From Cellulomonas chitinilytica (lineage in GTDB: Bacteria > Actinomycetota > Actinomycetes > Actinomycetales > Cellulomonadaceae): 64,000 nt of DNA. Both the position numbers and the translations under genes were made by a program. The notes beneath the pieces were generated by a model. That model saw only the letters and a list, made by a program, of their open reading frames with translations. It searched no databases and was not told the origin of the DNA. The stretch is taken from the NCBI RefSeq assembly GCF_016862675.1, contig NZ_BONK01000012.1, positions 1 to 64,000 of the forward strand. The letters run 5' to 3'. Below, in pieces: positions 26,890 to 35,871 of this stretch. Numbering within the stretch: position 1 is the stretch's first letter; each line of letters starts with the position of its first letter.

Positions 26890-28290
26890 TCACCCGATCA
26901 CCCACTCGTCGTCACCGAACCCGACGGACAGCAGCCCCTGCCACGTGGAGAGGAAGAGGCCGTCGGTCGCCCCGCCCGTCGGGTCGGCGTCGCGCGCGTC
27001 GCCCTTCCACAGGGCGCGGCCCGTGCGCAGGTCGAGCCCGACGACGGTGAGGTTCTGGGGCGCGACCGCGACGACGACGTCGCCGTCCAGGGTGAGCTGG
27101 TACACGCCTGCGAGCCGGGTCTGCCAGAGCCGCGTGCCGTCGACGGCGTCGTAGGCGCTGACCACGTCGGACCCGGTGACGAGGACGACCCCGTCGTGCA
27201 CGGCGAACGCCCCGGCGTCGACGTCGAGCCACAGCTTCTCGCCGGTGCCGGCGTCGCGCGCGACGAGGCTGGAGCGGGCGCCCTGGTTGTCGCCGTAGAG
27301 GTCGACGCCGGGCGCGCTGCCGTCGTCGGGGTCGGCCGCGACGGCGAACCCGGGGATCTCGACGACGCCGCCGCCGAGACGGACCGAGCTGCGGATCGAC
27401 CCGTCGGGGTCGTGCTCGGAGACGGCGAGCGCGCCGCTGCGCGTCGCGCCGACGAACCCGGTGGGCAGCGCCTGGTCGGCGAGCACGGTGCCGTCGGCGC
27501 CGACGACCCACGCGTGCCCGCGGTCGGCGATCGCGACCCACTCGTCGGCACCCTCCAGGTGGCCGAACAGCGGGTTGGCGTCCGAGGTCACGTCCGGGGC
27601 CTCGACCGGTGCCCGGGACGTCCTCGTGGTCCAGACGACCGCGCCGGACGTGTCGTGGGCCGTGAGCGTCCACCCCACGGTCGACCCGTCCTCCTCGGGC
27701 GCCGCCGTGACGACGAGGTCGCCGACCTCTCGCCAGGCCCGCAGCTCGGACGTCCACGCGCCCACGAGCGTCCAGGTGGTGGTGTCCACGACGACGACCG
27801 GGGACGGGCGGGTCGTCGTGATCACCTGGCTGGTGCCGACGCACACCGCGCGGCCCGAGGCGCCGAGCGGCGCGCACTCGGCGCCGTCCGTGTCGAGCCC
27901 GCCCGGCGTCGGGGCGCTGACGGTCCACGTGCGGGCCCCGGTGGCGGGGTCGATGCCGACGACCTCGACAACACCGTCCTCGACGGTCGCGCCGACGAGC
28001 TCGGTCCCGACGCGCACCGCTCGGGCGGCGGCACCGTCGAGCTTCCACAGCACCGCGAGGGCGCGCTCCGGCGGCGGGACGGTGCGCACGGCACGCGGCT
28101 GGTGGTCCTCGGCGAGCTGCCGGCGCGCGTCGACCGCGGTCTGCAGCATGACGAGCGTCGCGACGACGACGACCGCGGCCGTGACCGTCCACCGCCATGA
28201 GAGCCGGCGGCGCGCGGGCCGTGGTGCAGGGCCATGGGCAGCGGGCGCCTCGAGCTCGTCGAGGTCGACCTCGCGCATCTCGCGGCTCAT
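26890..28290 (-). CDS. Membrane-anchored PQQ-like beta-propeller protein, paralogue 1
   Basis: The ATG giving MSREMREVDLDELEAP is chosen because TAGTCT lies 7 nt upstream (leaderless geometry); the longer frame is antisense-free but overlaps the next gene. The 466-residue protein has a short acidic cytoplasmic N-terminus, one TM helix (WTVTAAVVVVATLVMLQTAV) and an extracellular propeller with PQQ-like blades, each with a D-x-x-TG-x-x-x-W motif (IDPATGARTW, RDAGTGEKLW, LDLRTGRALW). No enzyme residues are obvious, so it may be a scaffold or sensor. It is one of three tandem paralogues. Confidence 0.83.
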   Translation of the reverse strand: MSREMREVDLDELEAPAAHGPAPRPARRRLSWRWTVTAAVVVVATLVMLQTAVDARRQLAEDHQPRAVRTVPPPERALAVLWKLDGAAARAVRVGTELVGATVEDGVVEVVGIDPATGARTWTVSAPTPGGLDTDGAECAPLGASGRAVCVGTSQVITTTRPSPVVVVDTTTWTLVGAWTSELRAWREVGDLVVTAAPEEDGSTVGWTLTAHDTSGAVVWTTRTSRAPVEAPDVTSDANPLFGHLEGADEWVAIADRGHAWVVGADGTVLADQALPTGFVGATRSGALAVSEHDPDGSIRSSVRLGGGVVEIPGFAVAADPDDGSAPGVDLYGDNQGARSSLVARDAGTGEKLWLDVDAGAFAVHDGVVLVTGSDVVSAYDAVDGTRLWQTRLAGVYQLTLDGDVVVAVAPQNLTVVGLDLRTGRALWKGDARDADPTGGATDGLFLSTWQGLLSVGFGDDEWVIG

Positions 28291-28313
28291 CCCGCGGAGA
28301 CTAGAGCACGGCG

Positions 28314-29768
28314 TCAGCCGACGATCGTCAGCCCGTCGGGCGAGACGATCCCGAGCATCCCCCACCCGGTCGTCAGCCAGCGGGCCGTGCCCGCACCGTC
28401 GCCCACGAGCGGCCGGGCGTCCTGCGTCCACAGCTCCGCGCCGTCCGACAGCGCGAACGCCCGCACGGTGAGCGTCGGCGACAGCGCGAGCAGCACCCGC
28501 CCGTCGGTGGCGAGCCGGCGGACGTCCGGGCCGTGGCCCGTCCAGACACGTCGGCCGGTGACGGCGTCCCGGGCGACGACGCCGTCGGACGACGCCGCGT
28601 ACAGCACGCCGCCGAGCAGCAGGGTCGCCGAGACGGCCTCGCGGCTGCGCCACAGCTCGCCCCCCGTGCGGCCGGACCGCACGACGACCGGGCCGTCGAA
28701 CGACTGCATCACCTCCACGCCGGGGGCGCTGCCGTCGTCGACCGTGGGCGGCTGGACGGTCTCCCGGACGGTGAGCGTCGCGCCGCCGACGACGAGCGCG
28801 GCGCGAGGACGGTCGAAGCCGCTGGCCGCCGACCAGTCGACGAGCCCGACCACGCCGGTGCGGCCGAGGGTCGCGACCTGCGCACCCGTGTCCAGCGCGC
28901 TCAGGAGGGAGCCGTCCCCCGTCAGCAGCCACGCGTGGTCGCCGTCGGTGAGCAGGAGGCGGTCCCCGGCCGCGCGCAGGTCCTGCCACGTCAGCTCCTG
29001 CCCGTCGGGCCCGATGACGAGCGGGCGGTCCCACGGCGGCGTCGTCGTGCGCCACGCGGGGTCCGGCTCGTCGACGGCGGTCAGGTCGGTGGCGAGCACC
29101 ACCCACGAGGTCCCCGCCGCGTCGTCGTGGGACGACGCGAGCACCACCCGGGAGCCCTGCACGGTCCACAGCTGGGTGCTGACGGTCCGCACGACGACGA
29201 CCGTGCCGTCGTCGGCGTCGAGGACCACGAACGCGGTCGGGCGCGGGCCGGGCGGCTCCGGCGTGCTCGGGCGCGGGCCGGCGACCGCGCACACCACGCG
29301 CGGGACCCGACCCGGACCGCCGAGCGGCGCGCACGTCACGGGTGCACCGGCCCGGGGGCCGACGGCGCCGACGGGCACCTCGGTGCTCCACCGCGACGCG
29401 CCGGTGGCGCGGTCGATCTCGCGGACGCTCAGCACACCGCCGGAGGTGGTCTGCGCCGCCACGAGGTGCCGGCCGGCGAGCGCCGCGAACGGCGCAGCGG
29501 TGCCGTCGCCCGGCGGGTGCCACCGCTCCTGCAGCCGGTCGCCGACCGGCGGCAGCGCGCCGGGCACCGTCGCCGCCCGGTCGAGGTCGGCGCGTGCTCG
29601 CGCGTCCGCGCCGGCCTGGTACGTCACGAGCGCGGCCACCAGCGCGACGCCGGCGACGACCGCCGGGACGCGCCACCGGCGCACCCGAGGCCCGCCCGTG
29701 CGCGCCGGCCCCGGGGGCTGCGCCGGCTCCTGCTCGACGAGCTCCACGTCCTGCATCCGCCCCGACAC
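28314..29768 (-). CDS. Membrane-anchored PQQ-like beta-propeller protein, paralogue 2
   Basis: I place the start at the GTG giving VSGRMQDVELVEQEP because this aligns with the paralogue at 29788 (MSGRMLDVELVEPD); a GTG three codons upstream is possible. The 484-residue product has one TM helix (VPAVVAGVALVAALVTYQAG) and a propeller with blades such as REIDRATGASRW, RSGRTGGELW and RDAVTGRRVW. Cys residues in VTCAPLGGPGRVPRVVCAV match the spacing in the other copies and may form a disulphide. It begins 19 nt after the third paralogue's stop, so the two are likely co-transcribed. Confidence 0.82.
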   Translation of the reverse strand: MSGRMQDVELVEQEPAQPPGPARTGGPRVRRWRVPAVVAGVALVAALVTYQAGADARARADLDRAATVPGALPPVGDRLQERWHPPGDGTAAPFAALAGRHLVAAQTTSGGVLSVREIDRATGASRWSTEVPVGAVGPRAGAPVTCAPLGGPGRVPRVVCAVAGPRPSTPEPPGPRPTAFVVLDADDGTVVVVRTVSTQLWTVQGSRVVLASSHDDAAGTSWVVLATDLTAVDEPDPAWRTTTPPWDRPLVIGPDGQELTWQDLRAAGDRLLLTDGDHAWLLTGDGSLLSALDTGAQVATLGRTGVVGLVDWSAASGFDRPRAALVVGGATLTVRETVQPPTVDDGSAPGVEVMQSFDGPVVVRSGRTGGELWRSREAVSATLLLGGVLYAASSDGVVARDAVTGRRVWTGHGPDVRRLATDGRVLLALSPTLTVRAFALSDGAELWTQDARPLVGDGAGTARWLTTGWGMLGIVSPDGLTIVG

Positions 29769-29787
29769 GGCCGGCACCGCCCGACGC

Positions 29788-31296
29788 TCAGCCGAGCACC
29801 GCGACGGAGCCGTCGGGGAGCTGCACGTACAGCCGCGGCAGCCGCGACGACACGACGAGCTGCTCGCCGGACCAGGCGAGGCTGGCCGATACCTTCGCGA
29901 GCAGGTCGGTCCGCCACAGCGCCCGGCCGTCCGACGGGGCGTAGCCCTCCGCGCTCAGGCCCAGGCCGCGCACGACGAGCGAGCGCCCGTCGGTCGTCAT
30001 CTCGTCCACCGAGCGGTCGAGGTCGACCGTCCACAGGGTCCCGCCGGTGGTCGCGTCGAGCGCCTGCAGCCCGTCGGCCGTGCCGACGAACAGCCGGTCG
30101 TCCAGCAGCAGGGCCGTCATCGCCCGCACCGAGACCTGCCACACCCGCGCCCCGGTGCGGCCGTCGCGCGCCTCGATCCGCGAGATGCCGCCCTCCGACT
30201 GCTGGGCGAAGAACACCAGGCCCGCCGCCGACCCGTCGTCCACCGGCAGCCACAGCGGCACCGACGCCGTGCGGACCCACGTGCCGTCGTCCCGCAGGAG
30301 CGCGCTCCGGCCGCCCCGCCCGTCGTACGTCGACTGCACGAGCCCGCCGGCGCGGGTCAGCTCGACCCACGACACGTCGTCGAGCAGCACCGACCGGTGC
30401 AGCGTCCCGTCCGTGCCGAGCTCCCACGCGTGGTGGTCGACGATCAGCAGGACCCGGTCGTCCCGGGCGTCGAGCGCGGCGGACCGGGTCGACGAGTCGT
30501 ACGTCGTGGTGCCGTCCTCGCGCCCCACCACGTCGACCGGCGGTGTCGTGTACGCCCAGGCGACGTCGCCGGTCCGGCCGTTCGTGGCCGTCACCGCCCA
30601 GCGGACCGTGCCCGCGCCCGCCGCCGCGGGGGTCGTGCCGTCGAGCAGCACGGGCACCGCCGAGACGACGTCGCCGCGCGAGAACGTCAGGCCCGCCTCG
30701 CCGGGCAGCCGGGTGGTCCGCAGGAGACGACCGTCCGCCGGGTCCAGCACCCACACCGTCATGTCGGGGCTCACACCCGCCGTGCCCGACTGCTGCGCGA
30801 CGCACGCCACCAGCCCGTCGAGCGGTGCGCACGTGGTCCACGCCTCCGGGGCGCCCCCGTCCGGCGTCATCAGCGGTGTCGCGAGCTCCGCCGACGTGGC
30901 CCAGCGGCGCTCCCCGGTCCCGGCGTCGAGCCCCCACAGCTCCAGCGACCCGGGCTCCGTCTCCGCGACGCCCACGAGCGTCCCGTCCACGACGGTCCCG
31001 CCCTGGAGGACCTGCGACACCTCGAGGTCGCCGCGCCAGCGCACCTCGAGGCTGTCGTCGACCGGGGCCAGCACCCCGGGGATCGCGGCGAGCTCGGCGA
31101 GACGGGCGCGCTCGCGGGCGTCGACGACCGCCTGCGTGCCGACGAGGACGACGGCGAGGCTCAGCCCTCCGGCGACGAGGAGGCGGGCGTTCCGGCGCAG
31201 CCACGGGTGTCCCGGGGGCGCGGCCGACGGCGGCGCGGCACCCGGTCCGACACCGTCGGGCTCGACGAGCTCGACGTCCAGCATCCGGCCGGACAT
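29788..31296 (-). CDS. Membrane-anchored PQQ-like beta-propeller protein, paralogue 3
   Basis: The ATG giving MSGRMLDVELVEPDGVG is supported by TACCGT 6 nt upstream (31303-31308 on the reverse strand), a leaderless-type promoter. The 502-residue protein repeats the family plan: acidic N-terminal motif, one TM helix (LLVAGGLSLAVVLVGTQAVV), then an extracellular propeller with blades GLDAGTGERRW, ARDGRTGARVW and LDATTGGTLW. The paired Cys motif TTCAPLDGLVACVAQQ is conserved. As the first gene of the reverse-strand triplet it probably carries the main promoter. Confidence 0.83.
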   Translation of the reverse strand: MSGRMLDVELVEPDGVGPGAAPPSAAPPGHPWLRRNARLLVAGGLSLAVVLVGTQAVVDARERARLAELAAIPGVLAPVDDSLEVRWRGDLEVSQVLQGGTVVDGTLVGVAETEPGSLELWGLDAGTGERRWATSAELATPLMTPDGGAPEAWTTCAPLDGLVACVAQQSGTAGVSPDMTVWVLDPADGRLLRTTRLPGEAGLTFSRGDVVSAVPVLLDGTTPAAAGAGTVRWAVTATNGRTGDVAWAYTTPPVDVVGREDGTTTYDSSTRSAALDARDDRVLLIVDHHAWELGTDGTLHRSVLLDDVSWVELTRAGGLVQSTYDGRGGRSALLRDDGTWVRTASVPLWLPVDDGSAAGLVFFAQQSEGGISRIEARDGRTGARVWQVSVRAMTALLLDDRLFVGTADGLQALDATTGGTLWTVDLDRSVDEMTTDGRSLVVRGLGLSAEGYAPSDGRALWRTDLLAKVSASLAWSGEQLVVSSRLPRLYVQLPDGSVAVLG

Positions 31297-31502
31297 GCAG
31301 CCACGGTAACCCCGGAGGCGACCCGGTTCCGCGCGGTCCGCGGGGTGACGGGCCTCGGTCGTCACGCGGGCAGGACCTGCCCGAGCGGCGCCCCCGGAGT
31401 GCGCCGATCGGGCGCAGTCCGCGGCCAGGCACGTGGATCGAGGGACGGGCCGACCTCCCGACCGGTACTGTCCCGGACCGGGAGCCGGGTGAAAGGTGGC
31501 AC

Positions 31503-31880
31503 ATGTCCGACATCGGACGCCTGCACGCGCAGGTCGAGAGCACGCTCGAGGCGGCCTTCGCCGCCGCGGCGCGGGCGGCACAGGTGGCCGGGGAGGTCGC
31601 GGCGCTCACCGGGCAGGGGACGGACCCCCGCGGCGGCGTGCGCATCCACGTGGACCACCGCGGCCTCCTGAGCGACGTCCAGGTCGCCGCGTCGGCCACC
31701 GAGGCCGGCACCGACGGGCTGCGCACCGCCGTGCTCGCCGCGTACCGCGCCGCCGTGGCCGACGTGCAGCAGCAGGCGGCGCCCCTGCAGGCGCAGCTCG
31801 CCGGGCCCCGCGTCGACCTCACCGACACGTCCCTCCTCGACGGGTTCGACGCCGTGCTGCGAGGAGGTGGTCCCCGATGA
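31503..31880 (+). CDS. YbaB/EbfC-fold protein (EspL-like)
   Basis: The 125-residue product begins MSDIGRLHAQVESTLEAAFA, a long amphipathic helix. A central beta-hairpin region follows (VRIHVDHRGLLSDVQVAASA) and then another long helix (RTAVLAAYRAAVADVQQQAA), the YbaB/EbfC topology. Family members bind DNA, but in type VII secretion loci YbaB-fold proteins such as EspL serve secretion-linked roles. The stop overlaps the start of the EspC-like gene (ATGA), tying it to the four-gene cluster. A second YbaB-fold gene closes the cluster. Confidence 0.75.
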   Translation: MSDIGRLHAQVESTLEAAFAAAARAAQVAGEVAALTGQGTDPRGGVRIHVDHRGLLSDVQVAASATEAGTDGLRTAVLAAYRAAVADVQQQAAPLQAQLAGPRVDLTDTSLLDGFDAVLRGGGPR

Positions 31881-32191
31881 GCGAGCTCACCGTCGACACC
31901 AGCGCGATGCGTGCCCACGCCCGCGCCGTCGAGGGCATCGCCGCGCGGCTGTCCGAGGCTGCGGACGCGTCGGCGACGGCCGCGATGCCGGACGCGTCGT
32001 TCGGGCTCCTGTGCGCGTTCCTCCTGCCGCCCGCGACGCTCGTCCAGACGCTCGCCGCGGGGTCCGTCCAGGCCGCCGCGACGGCGATGGAGGGCATCGC
32101 CACCACCATCGGCGGGTCCGCCGACGCCTACGACGCGATCGACGGGGCCGTGCACGACGCGCTGTCCCGGATCACGAAGGCGCTCTCGTGA
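31877..32191 (+). CDS. EspC-like type VII secretion substrate candidate
   Basis: This 104-residue helical protein starts MSELTVDTSAMRAHARAVEG and has the EspC/WXG100-size layout of two helices with a turn and no signal peptide. A YxxxD export-type motif is present near the C-terminus (YDAID, Tyr85-Asp89). It overlaps both neighbours by four bases, the upstream YbaB-fold gene and the downstream WXG-domain gene. Family knowledge: such proteins leave by ESX machinery as dimers with a partner. No ESX ATPase is in this window, so export is an inference. Confidence 0.7.
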   Translation: MSELTVDTSAMRAHARAVEGIAARLSEAADASATAAMPDASFGLLCAFLLPPATLVQTLAAGSVQAAATAMEGIATTIGGSADAYDAIDGAVHDALSRITKALS

Positions 32192-33114
32192 GCCTCGTCG
32201 CGGTCGCGGAGGGCCGCCCCGGGCTGGACGAGTGCTACAAGAGCCTCAAGATCATCGGCCCCGCCGCGTCGTCGATCGGCTCCGCCGCCGACGGGCAGTG
32301 GGCCGACATGGAGGGGATCGGCGGCGCGTTCACCGCCACGATGGACGTCGTCGAGTTCGCCCTCGACCCGATCGCCTCGATGGCCGCGAGCGTCGCCGGG
32401 TTCCTCCTGGACTACATGTGGCCCCTGCCCGACATGCTCGACTCGATCGCGGGCAGCCCCTCGGCGGTCGAGGCGAAGTCGCGGACCTGGGAGAACGTCT
32501 CCGGCCGGGTGCGGGACGTCGCCGGGGAGTACGAGGCGGCGGTGCGGTCCGCGCTCTCCGGGTGGGACGGGGTCGCGGCCGACGCGTACCAGACGTTCGC
32601 GGGCGTGTACGGGTCCGGGCTGCAGATGCTGGAGACCATCAGCGCAGGCGTCGGCCAGGCCATGCTCGGCGCGAGCATCGTGGTCGGCGTGGTGCGCAGC
32701 ATCGTCCGCGACGTCATCGCCGACCTCGTCGGGAAGCTCATCTCGTGGGCGTCGCAGGTCGCCGGGACGGTCGGCGTCGGCGCGACGTGGGTGGTCCCGC
32801 AGGCGGTCGCCGCCATCGCGATCCGGGTGGAGCGCGTACGGGACTGGCTGGCCCGTCTGACCCGGGGCATCAAGACGCTGCTCGAGCTGTTCAACGACGC
32901 GAACAACGCGCTGAGCGAGGCGGTGCCGGCGCTGCGGCGGATCAAGGACGTCCTCGAGGGCATGAACGCGGCACCCGCGCGCATCGTCGCCGGGGCCGGG
33001 GACCTCGGCGGCGCGGTGCCGGTGCTCTCGGAGGCCGTGTACACCGCGACCAGCCTGTCCAACTCCATGGCGCGACTCAACGACGCCGTCGACCGCGCAG
33101 GAGGCGACTCATGA
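32188..33114 (+). CDS. WXG100-like domain protein with hydrophobic segments, putative type VII effector/partner
   Basis: The GTG start overlaps the upstream stop. The 308-residue product has an N-terminal helical part with a hydrophobic stretch (IASMAASVAGFLLDYMWPLP). A WXG100-like hairpin follows at about residues 95-160, with SGWDGVAADAYQTFAGVY supplying W-x-G. Amphipathic or hydrophobic helices come next (LGASIVVGVVRSIVRDVIAD, VGATWVVPQAVAAIAIRVER), then a coiled C-terminus. It resembles PPE/LXG-like T7SS proteins in logic rather than in sequence. No toxin domain is visible. Confidence 0.65.
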   Translation: MSLVAVAEGRPGLDECYKSLKIIGPAASSIGSAADGQWADMEGIGGAFTATMDVVEFALDPIASMAASVAGFLLDYMWPLPDMLDSIAGSPSAVEAKSRTWENVSGRVRDVAGEYEAAVRSALSGWDGVAADAYQTFAGVYGSGLQMLETISAGVGQAMLGASIVVGVVRSIVRDVIADLVGKLISWASQVAGTVGVGATWVVPQAVAAIAIRVERVRDWLARLTRGIKTLLELFNDANNALSEAVPALRRIKDVLEGMNAAPARIVAGAGDLGGAVPVLSEAVYTATSLSNSMARLNDAVDRAGGDS

Positions 33115-33524
33115 CCACCCCCGGCCAGCCGCTGCAGGACCCCGCCGAGGCGTTCGCCCTGCTCGCCGCGTGGGACGCGCAGAGCAAGGACCAGGTCGCC
33201 CGGGCGCGGGCCGTGGGTGCGGCCGTCGAGTCCGTGCGTGTGACCGAGTGGTCGCCGGGCCGTGAGGTCGCGGTCACGCTCGACCACGCCGGCCTGCTCG
33301 TCGACGTGGAGTTCACGGAGCGGGCGCTCGCGGCGAGCCCCCTGTCGCTCGGGCTGACGATCACCAGCACCGTGCGGCGGGCGACGGCGCGGCTCCTGGT
33401 CGACGTCGAGGAGGCCGTGACGGCCGCGGTCGGCGCGGACGACCCGTTGGGGCGGTCCGCGGTGCAGCACTACCGCACGAGCCTGCTCGCGGCGTCCGGC
33501 GCTGGGGAGCGCTCCGCGAGGTAG
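33111..33524 (+). CDS. Second YbaB/EbfC-fold protein (EspL-like)
   Basis: ATG overlaps the WXG-protein stop. The 137-residue product has an N-terminal helix (PAEAFALLAAWDAQSKDQVA), a beta segment (VTLDHAGLLVDVEFTERALA) resembling VRIHVDHRGLLSDVQV of the first YbaB-fold gene, and a C-terminal helix. The matching DHAGLL/DHRGLL core shows the two flanking genes are related. Likely a chaperone-like or structural member of the cluster. The following gene is on the other strand. Confidence 0.72.
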   Translation: MTTPGQPLQDPAEAFALLAAWDAQSKDQVARARAVGAAVESVRVTEWSPGREVAVTLDHAGLLVDVEFTERALAASPLSLGLTITSTVRRATARLLVDVEEAVTAAVGADDPLGRSAVQHYRTSLLAASGAGERSAR

Positions 33525-33541
33525 GCGCCCGCGGCACCTGG

Positions 33542-34270
33542 TCAGGCCGGCGGGGCCAGTCGTCCGGCGACCGACGGTGCCGCTGCGCTCACGACGGCCA
33601 CCGCCGGGTCCGCCGGGTCGTACCAGACGCTCATGGGCTGGCCCGCCTGGGGCCGGAACGTCGCGGAGCTGAGCTCGACGAACGCCCACACCACACCGGG
33701 TACGGCATCGGCCGTGACCGTGACCGTGCACCGGAGCCGGGCGGCGTTCGGCACCGGCTCGGTGGCCACGCCTGCCACGGTCGCGTCCGCGCGCTCCCGC
33801 CGCGTGAGCAGCGCCGACAGGCGCGCCCACCGACGGTCGCGTGCGCGGTCGCCCCGCCACGCCGCGACGCCACCACCCGCGAGCGCGATCGTCGCGACGG
33901 CGATCCCCACCGGACCCGCCCCGAGCGCGACGAGAGCCGGGAGCGCGACGACGAGCGCCACCGGGTACAGCAGCCAGTCCCCACGCCGCCAGTTCACGGC
34001 CAGCAGCACGAGCCCGACGAGGACCGACGCGAGCGCCGCGCCGCCGCCCCAGGCGTCCACACGGTCGCCCACCGCGTCGGCGCCGAACGACCCGACGACG
34101 CACGCGGCGACGGGCAGGGCCAGCAGGGCGCCGAGCACGCGCCTGGACGCCGAGGGCCGGTCCGCGAGCACGACGCCGGCGGGGAACTGGAGCGACTCCT
34201 CGACGGTGTCGACCAGGACGAACCGGACCGGGCGGTCGTCGACGTACCGGGGGACGTTCGGTGTGGGCAC
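33542..34270 (-). CDS. DUF3592-like membrane protein, paralogue A
   Basis: I place the start at the GTG giving VPTPNVPRYVDDRPVRF, because TACCTT lies 6 nt upstream and the next paralogue starts VPTPDI in the same way; a GTG two codons earlier is the alternative. The 242-residue protein has four hydrophobic segments (LGALLALPVAACVVGSFGAD, ALASVLVGLVLLAVNW, LLYPVALVVALPALVALGAG, VGIAVATIALAGGGVAAW). A C-terminal soluble beta domain ends in MSVWYDPADPAVAVV, the DUF3592 signature. Function unknown. Tandem duplicate of the next gene. Confidence 0.75.
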   Translation of the reverse strand: MPTPNVPRYVDDRPVRFVLVDTVEESLQFPAGVVLADRPSASRRVLGALLALPVAACVVGSFGADAVGDRVDAWGGGAALASVLVGLVLLAVNWRRGDWLLYPVALVVALPALVALGAGPVGIAVATIALAGGGVAAWRGDRARDRRWARLSALLTRRERADATVAGVATEPVPNAARLRCTVTVTADAVPGVVWAFVELSSATFRPQAGQPMSVWYDPADPAVAVVSAAAPSVAGRLAPPA

Positions 34271-34323
34271 GCGCACAAGGTAGCCGAGACGGCGGCGTCG
34301 CCGCGTTCGGCGGTCGGGCGACG

Positions 34324-35031
34324 TCAGCGACTCTGCGCCGTCACGCGCGACGGCTGCTCGACGACCGCCACCGCGGCCACGGCGGGGTCGTCAGGGTCGT
34401 ACCAGACCGTCATCCCGCTTCCCTCGCGCGGGTGGAAGTACGCGTTCGAGAAGGTCGTGAACGTCCAGGTGAGCGGTGACCCGTCCGGGCCGGGCGTCGT
34501 GGACGACAGCGTGATCTCGAGCTTGAAGTTGACGGGCGCGCTGACGACCTGGCTCCGCAGCGCAGTGACGACGGCGTCGGTGCGCACCTGCCGCTCGAGC
34601 AGGCCGGCGGTGCGCGCCCACCGGCGCCGGCGGGCCTCGTCCCCGCGGTGCGCCGCGAACCAGCCCCCGCCCAGCGCGGCGACCAGGACGAGCGCGCCGG
34701 CCGCCGGTCGCAGCACGACGAACGCCGCCACGGTGAGCACCAGCGCGACGGGGTACATCGCCGGCGAGCCGATCTTCCAGTTGACGACGGCCAGGACCAT
34801 GGCAGCGGCGAGAACCACGAGGGGCAGGAACCAGATCCATCGGTCCGCGAACGCGACCGCGAGCACGACACCGACCAGGACGCCGAGCGCGACCGCCCGG
34901 ACGTGCCGGGCCGTCGACGGGGCGTCCTCGAGCACGGCCTGCGCGGGGAACCGCTCGGCCTCGTCCGGGGTGCGGACCACCGCGAGCTTCACGGGAAGGT
35001 CGCTGATCATCGCGATGTCCGGCGTAGGCAC
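34324..35031 (-). CDS. DUF3592-like membrane protein, paralogue B
   Basis: The GTG start (VPTPDIAMISDLPVKLAVV) is 6 nt from the hexamer TACGCT on the reverse strand, supporting a leaderless mRNA. The 235-residue protein mirrors paralogue A: paired TM segments (VRAVALGVLVGVVLAVAFAD, FLPLVVLAAAMVLAVVNWKI, AGALVLVAALGGGWFAAHRG) and a beta domain ending MTVWYDPDDPAVAAV. Both carry a VNWxxG turn after helix 3. The 53 bp between the copies hold only the promoter of paralogue A. Role unknown. Confidence 0.75.
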   Translation of the reverse strand: MPTPDIAMISDLPVKLAVVRTPDEAERFPAQAVLEDAPSTARHVRAVALGVLVGVVLAVAFADRWIWFLPLVVLAAAMVLAVVNWKIGSPAMYPVALVLTVAAFVVLRPAAGALVLVAALGGGWFAAHRGDEARRRRWARTAGLLERQVRTDAVVTALRSQVVSAPVNFKLEITLSSTTPGPDGSPLTWTFTTFSNAYFHPREGSGMTVWYDPDDPAVAAVAVVEQPSRVTAQSR

Positions 35032-35072
35032 CGCCGCAGCGTAACGGGGGCGGCGACGACGGCAGGACGAGG

Positions 35073-35871
35073 TCAGGCCCCGACGCGGTCGGCCAGGTCG
35101 CTGAGCACCGCGACGAGGTCCTCGGGGCTGTCGACGCGGAACTGCGCGCCGGTCTCGCCGCCGCCGACCTTGACCGTCACGTCGTGCTCCTCGAGGGCGT
35201 CGAAGGCGTGCTCGTCGGTCACGTCGTCGCCCGCGTACACCACGACGGGCGCACCGAGCTCGTCGCGCAGCGCCGTCATCGCCTCGCCCTTGCTCGCCCG
35301 CAGGACCGAGATCTCGACGACGTCCTTGCCGTGCAGCACGCCCGCGCCGAGCCGCTCGCCGAGCTCCATCGCCTCGGCCTCCGCCAGCTCGGCGACCTCG
35401 GGCGGGGCGAGCCGGGTGTGCACCACGACAGCGGTCGGCTTCGACTCGACCCACACGCCGTCACGGCCGCGCGCGACCTGCGCAGCCTGTGCGCCGAGCG
35501 AGGCGAGGCGGTCCGCCTGCTCGTCGGTGAGCTGGACGACGTCCCGGTCGAGGCCGAACCGGGTCACGCGGGCCCGCTCGGCGCCGTGGCTGCCGACCAG
35601 GTACGTCCCCGGCGGGACCTCGGCGAGCGTGTGCAGGTCGTTCATCGCGCGCCCGGACACCAGCGCGAGGGCGACGCCGTCCGTGCCCGCGAGGCGCGCC
35701 AGCGCCTGCACCCCTGCGGGCAGGATGCGCGAGCGTGCCGGGTCGTCCTGGAGCGGGGCGAGCGTGCCGTCGAAGTCGAGCGCGACGAGCAGGGGACGTG
35801 CGCCGCCCTCCACCACGCGGGTGAGGATCGCGCGCAGAGCGGCGGAGTCGGCGGGCTGGTGGGCAGTGGTC

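Noticed and set aside
28234..31671. Very long forward frame across the PQQ triplet
   Set aside because: It is antisense to three genes with clear membrane and propeller features and has Pro/Ser/Arg-rich composition with no recognisable domain.
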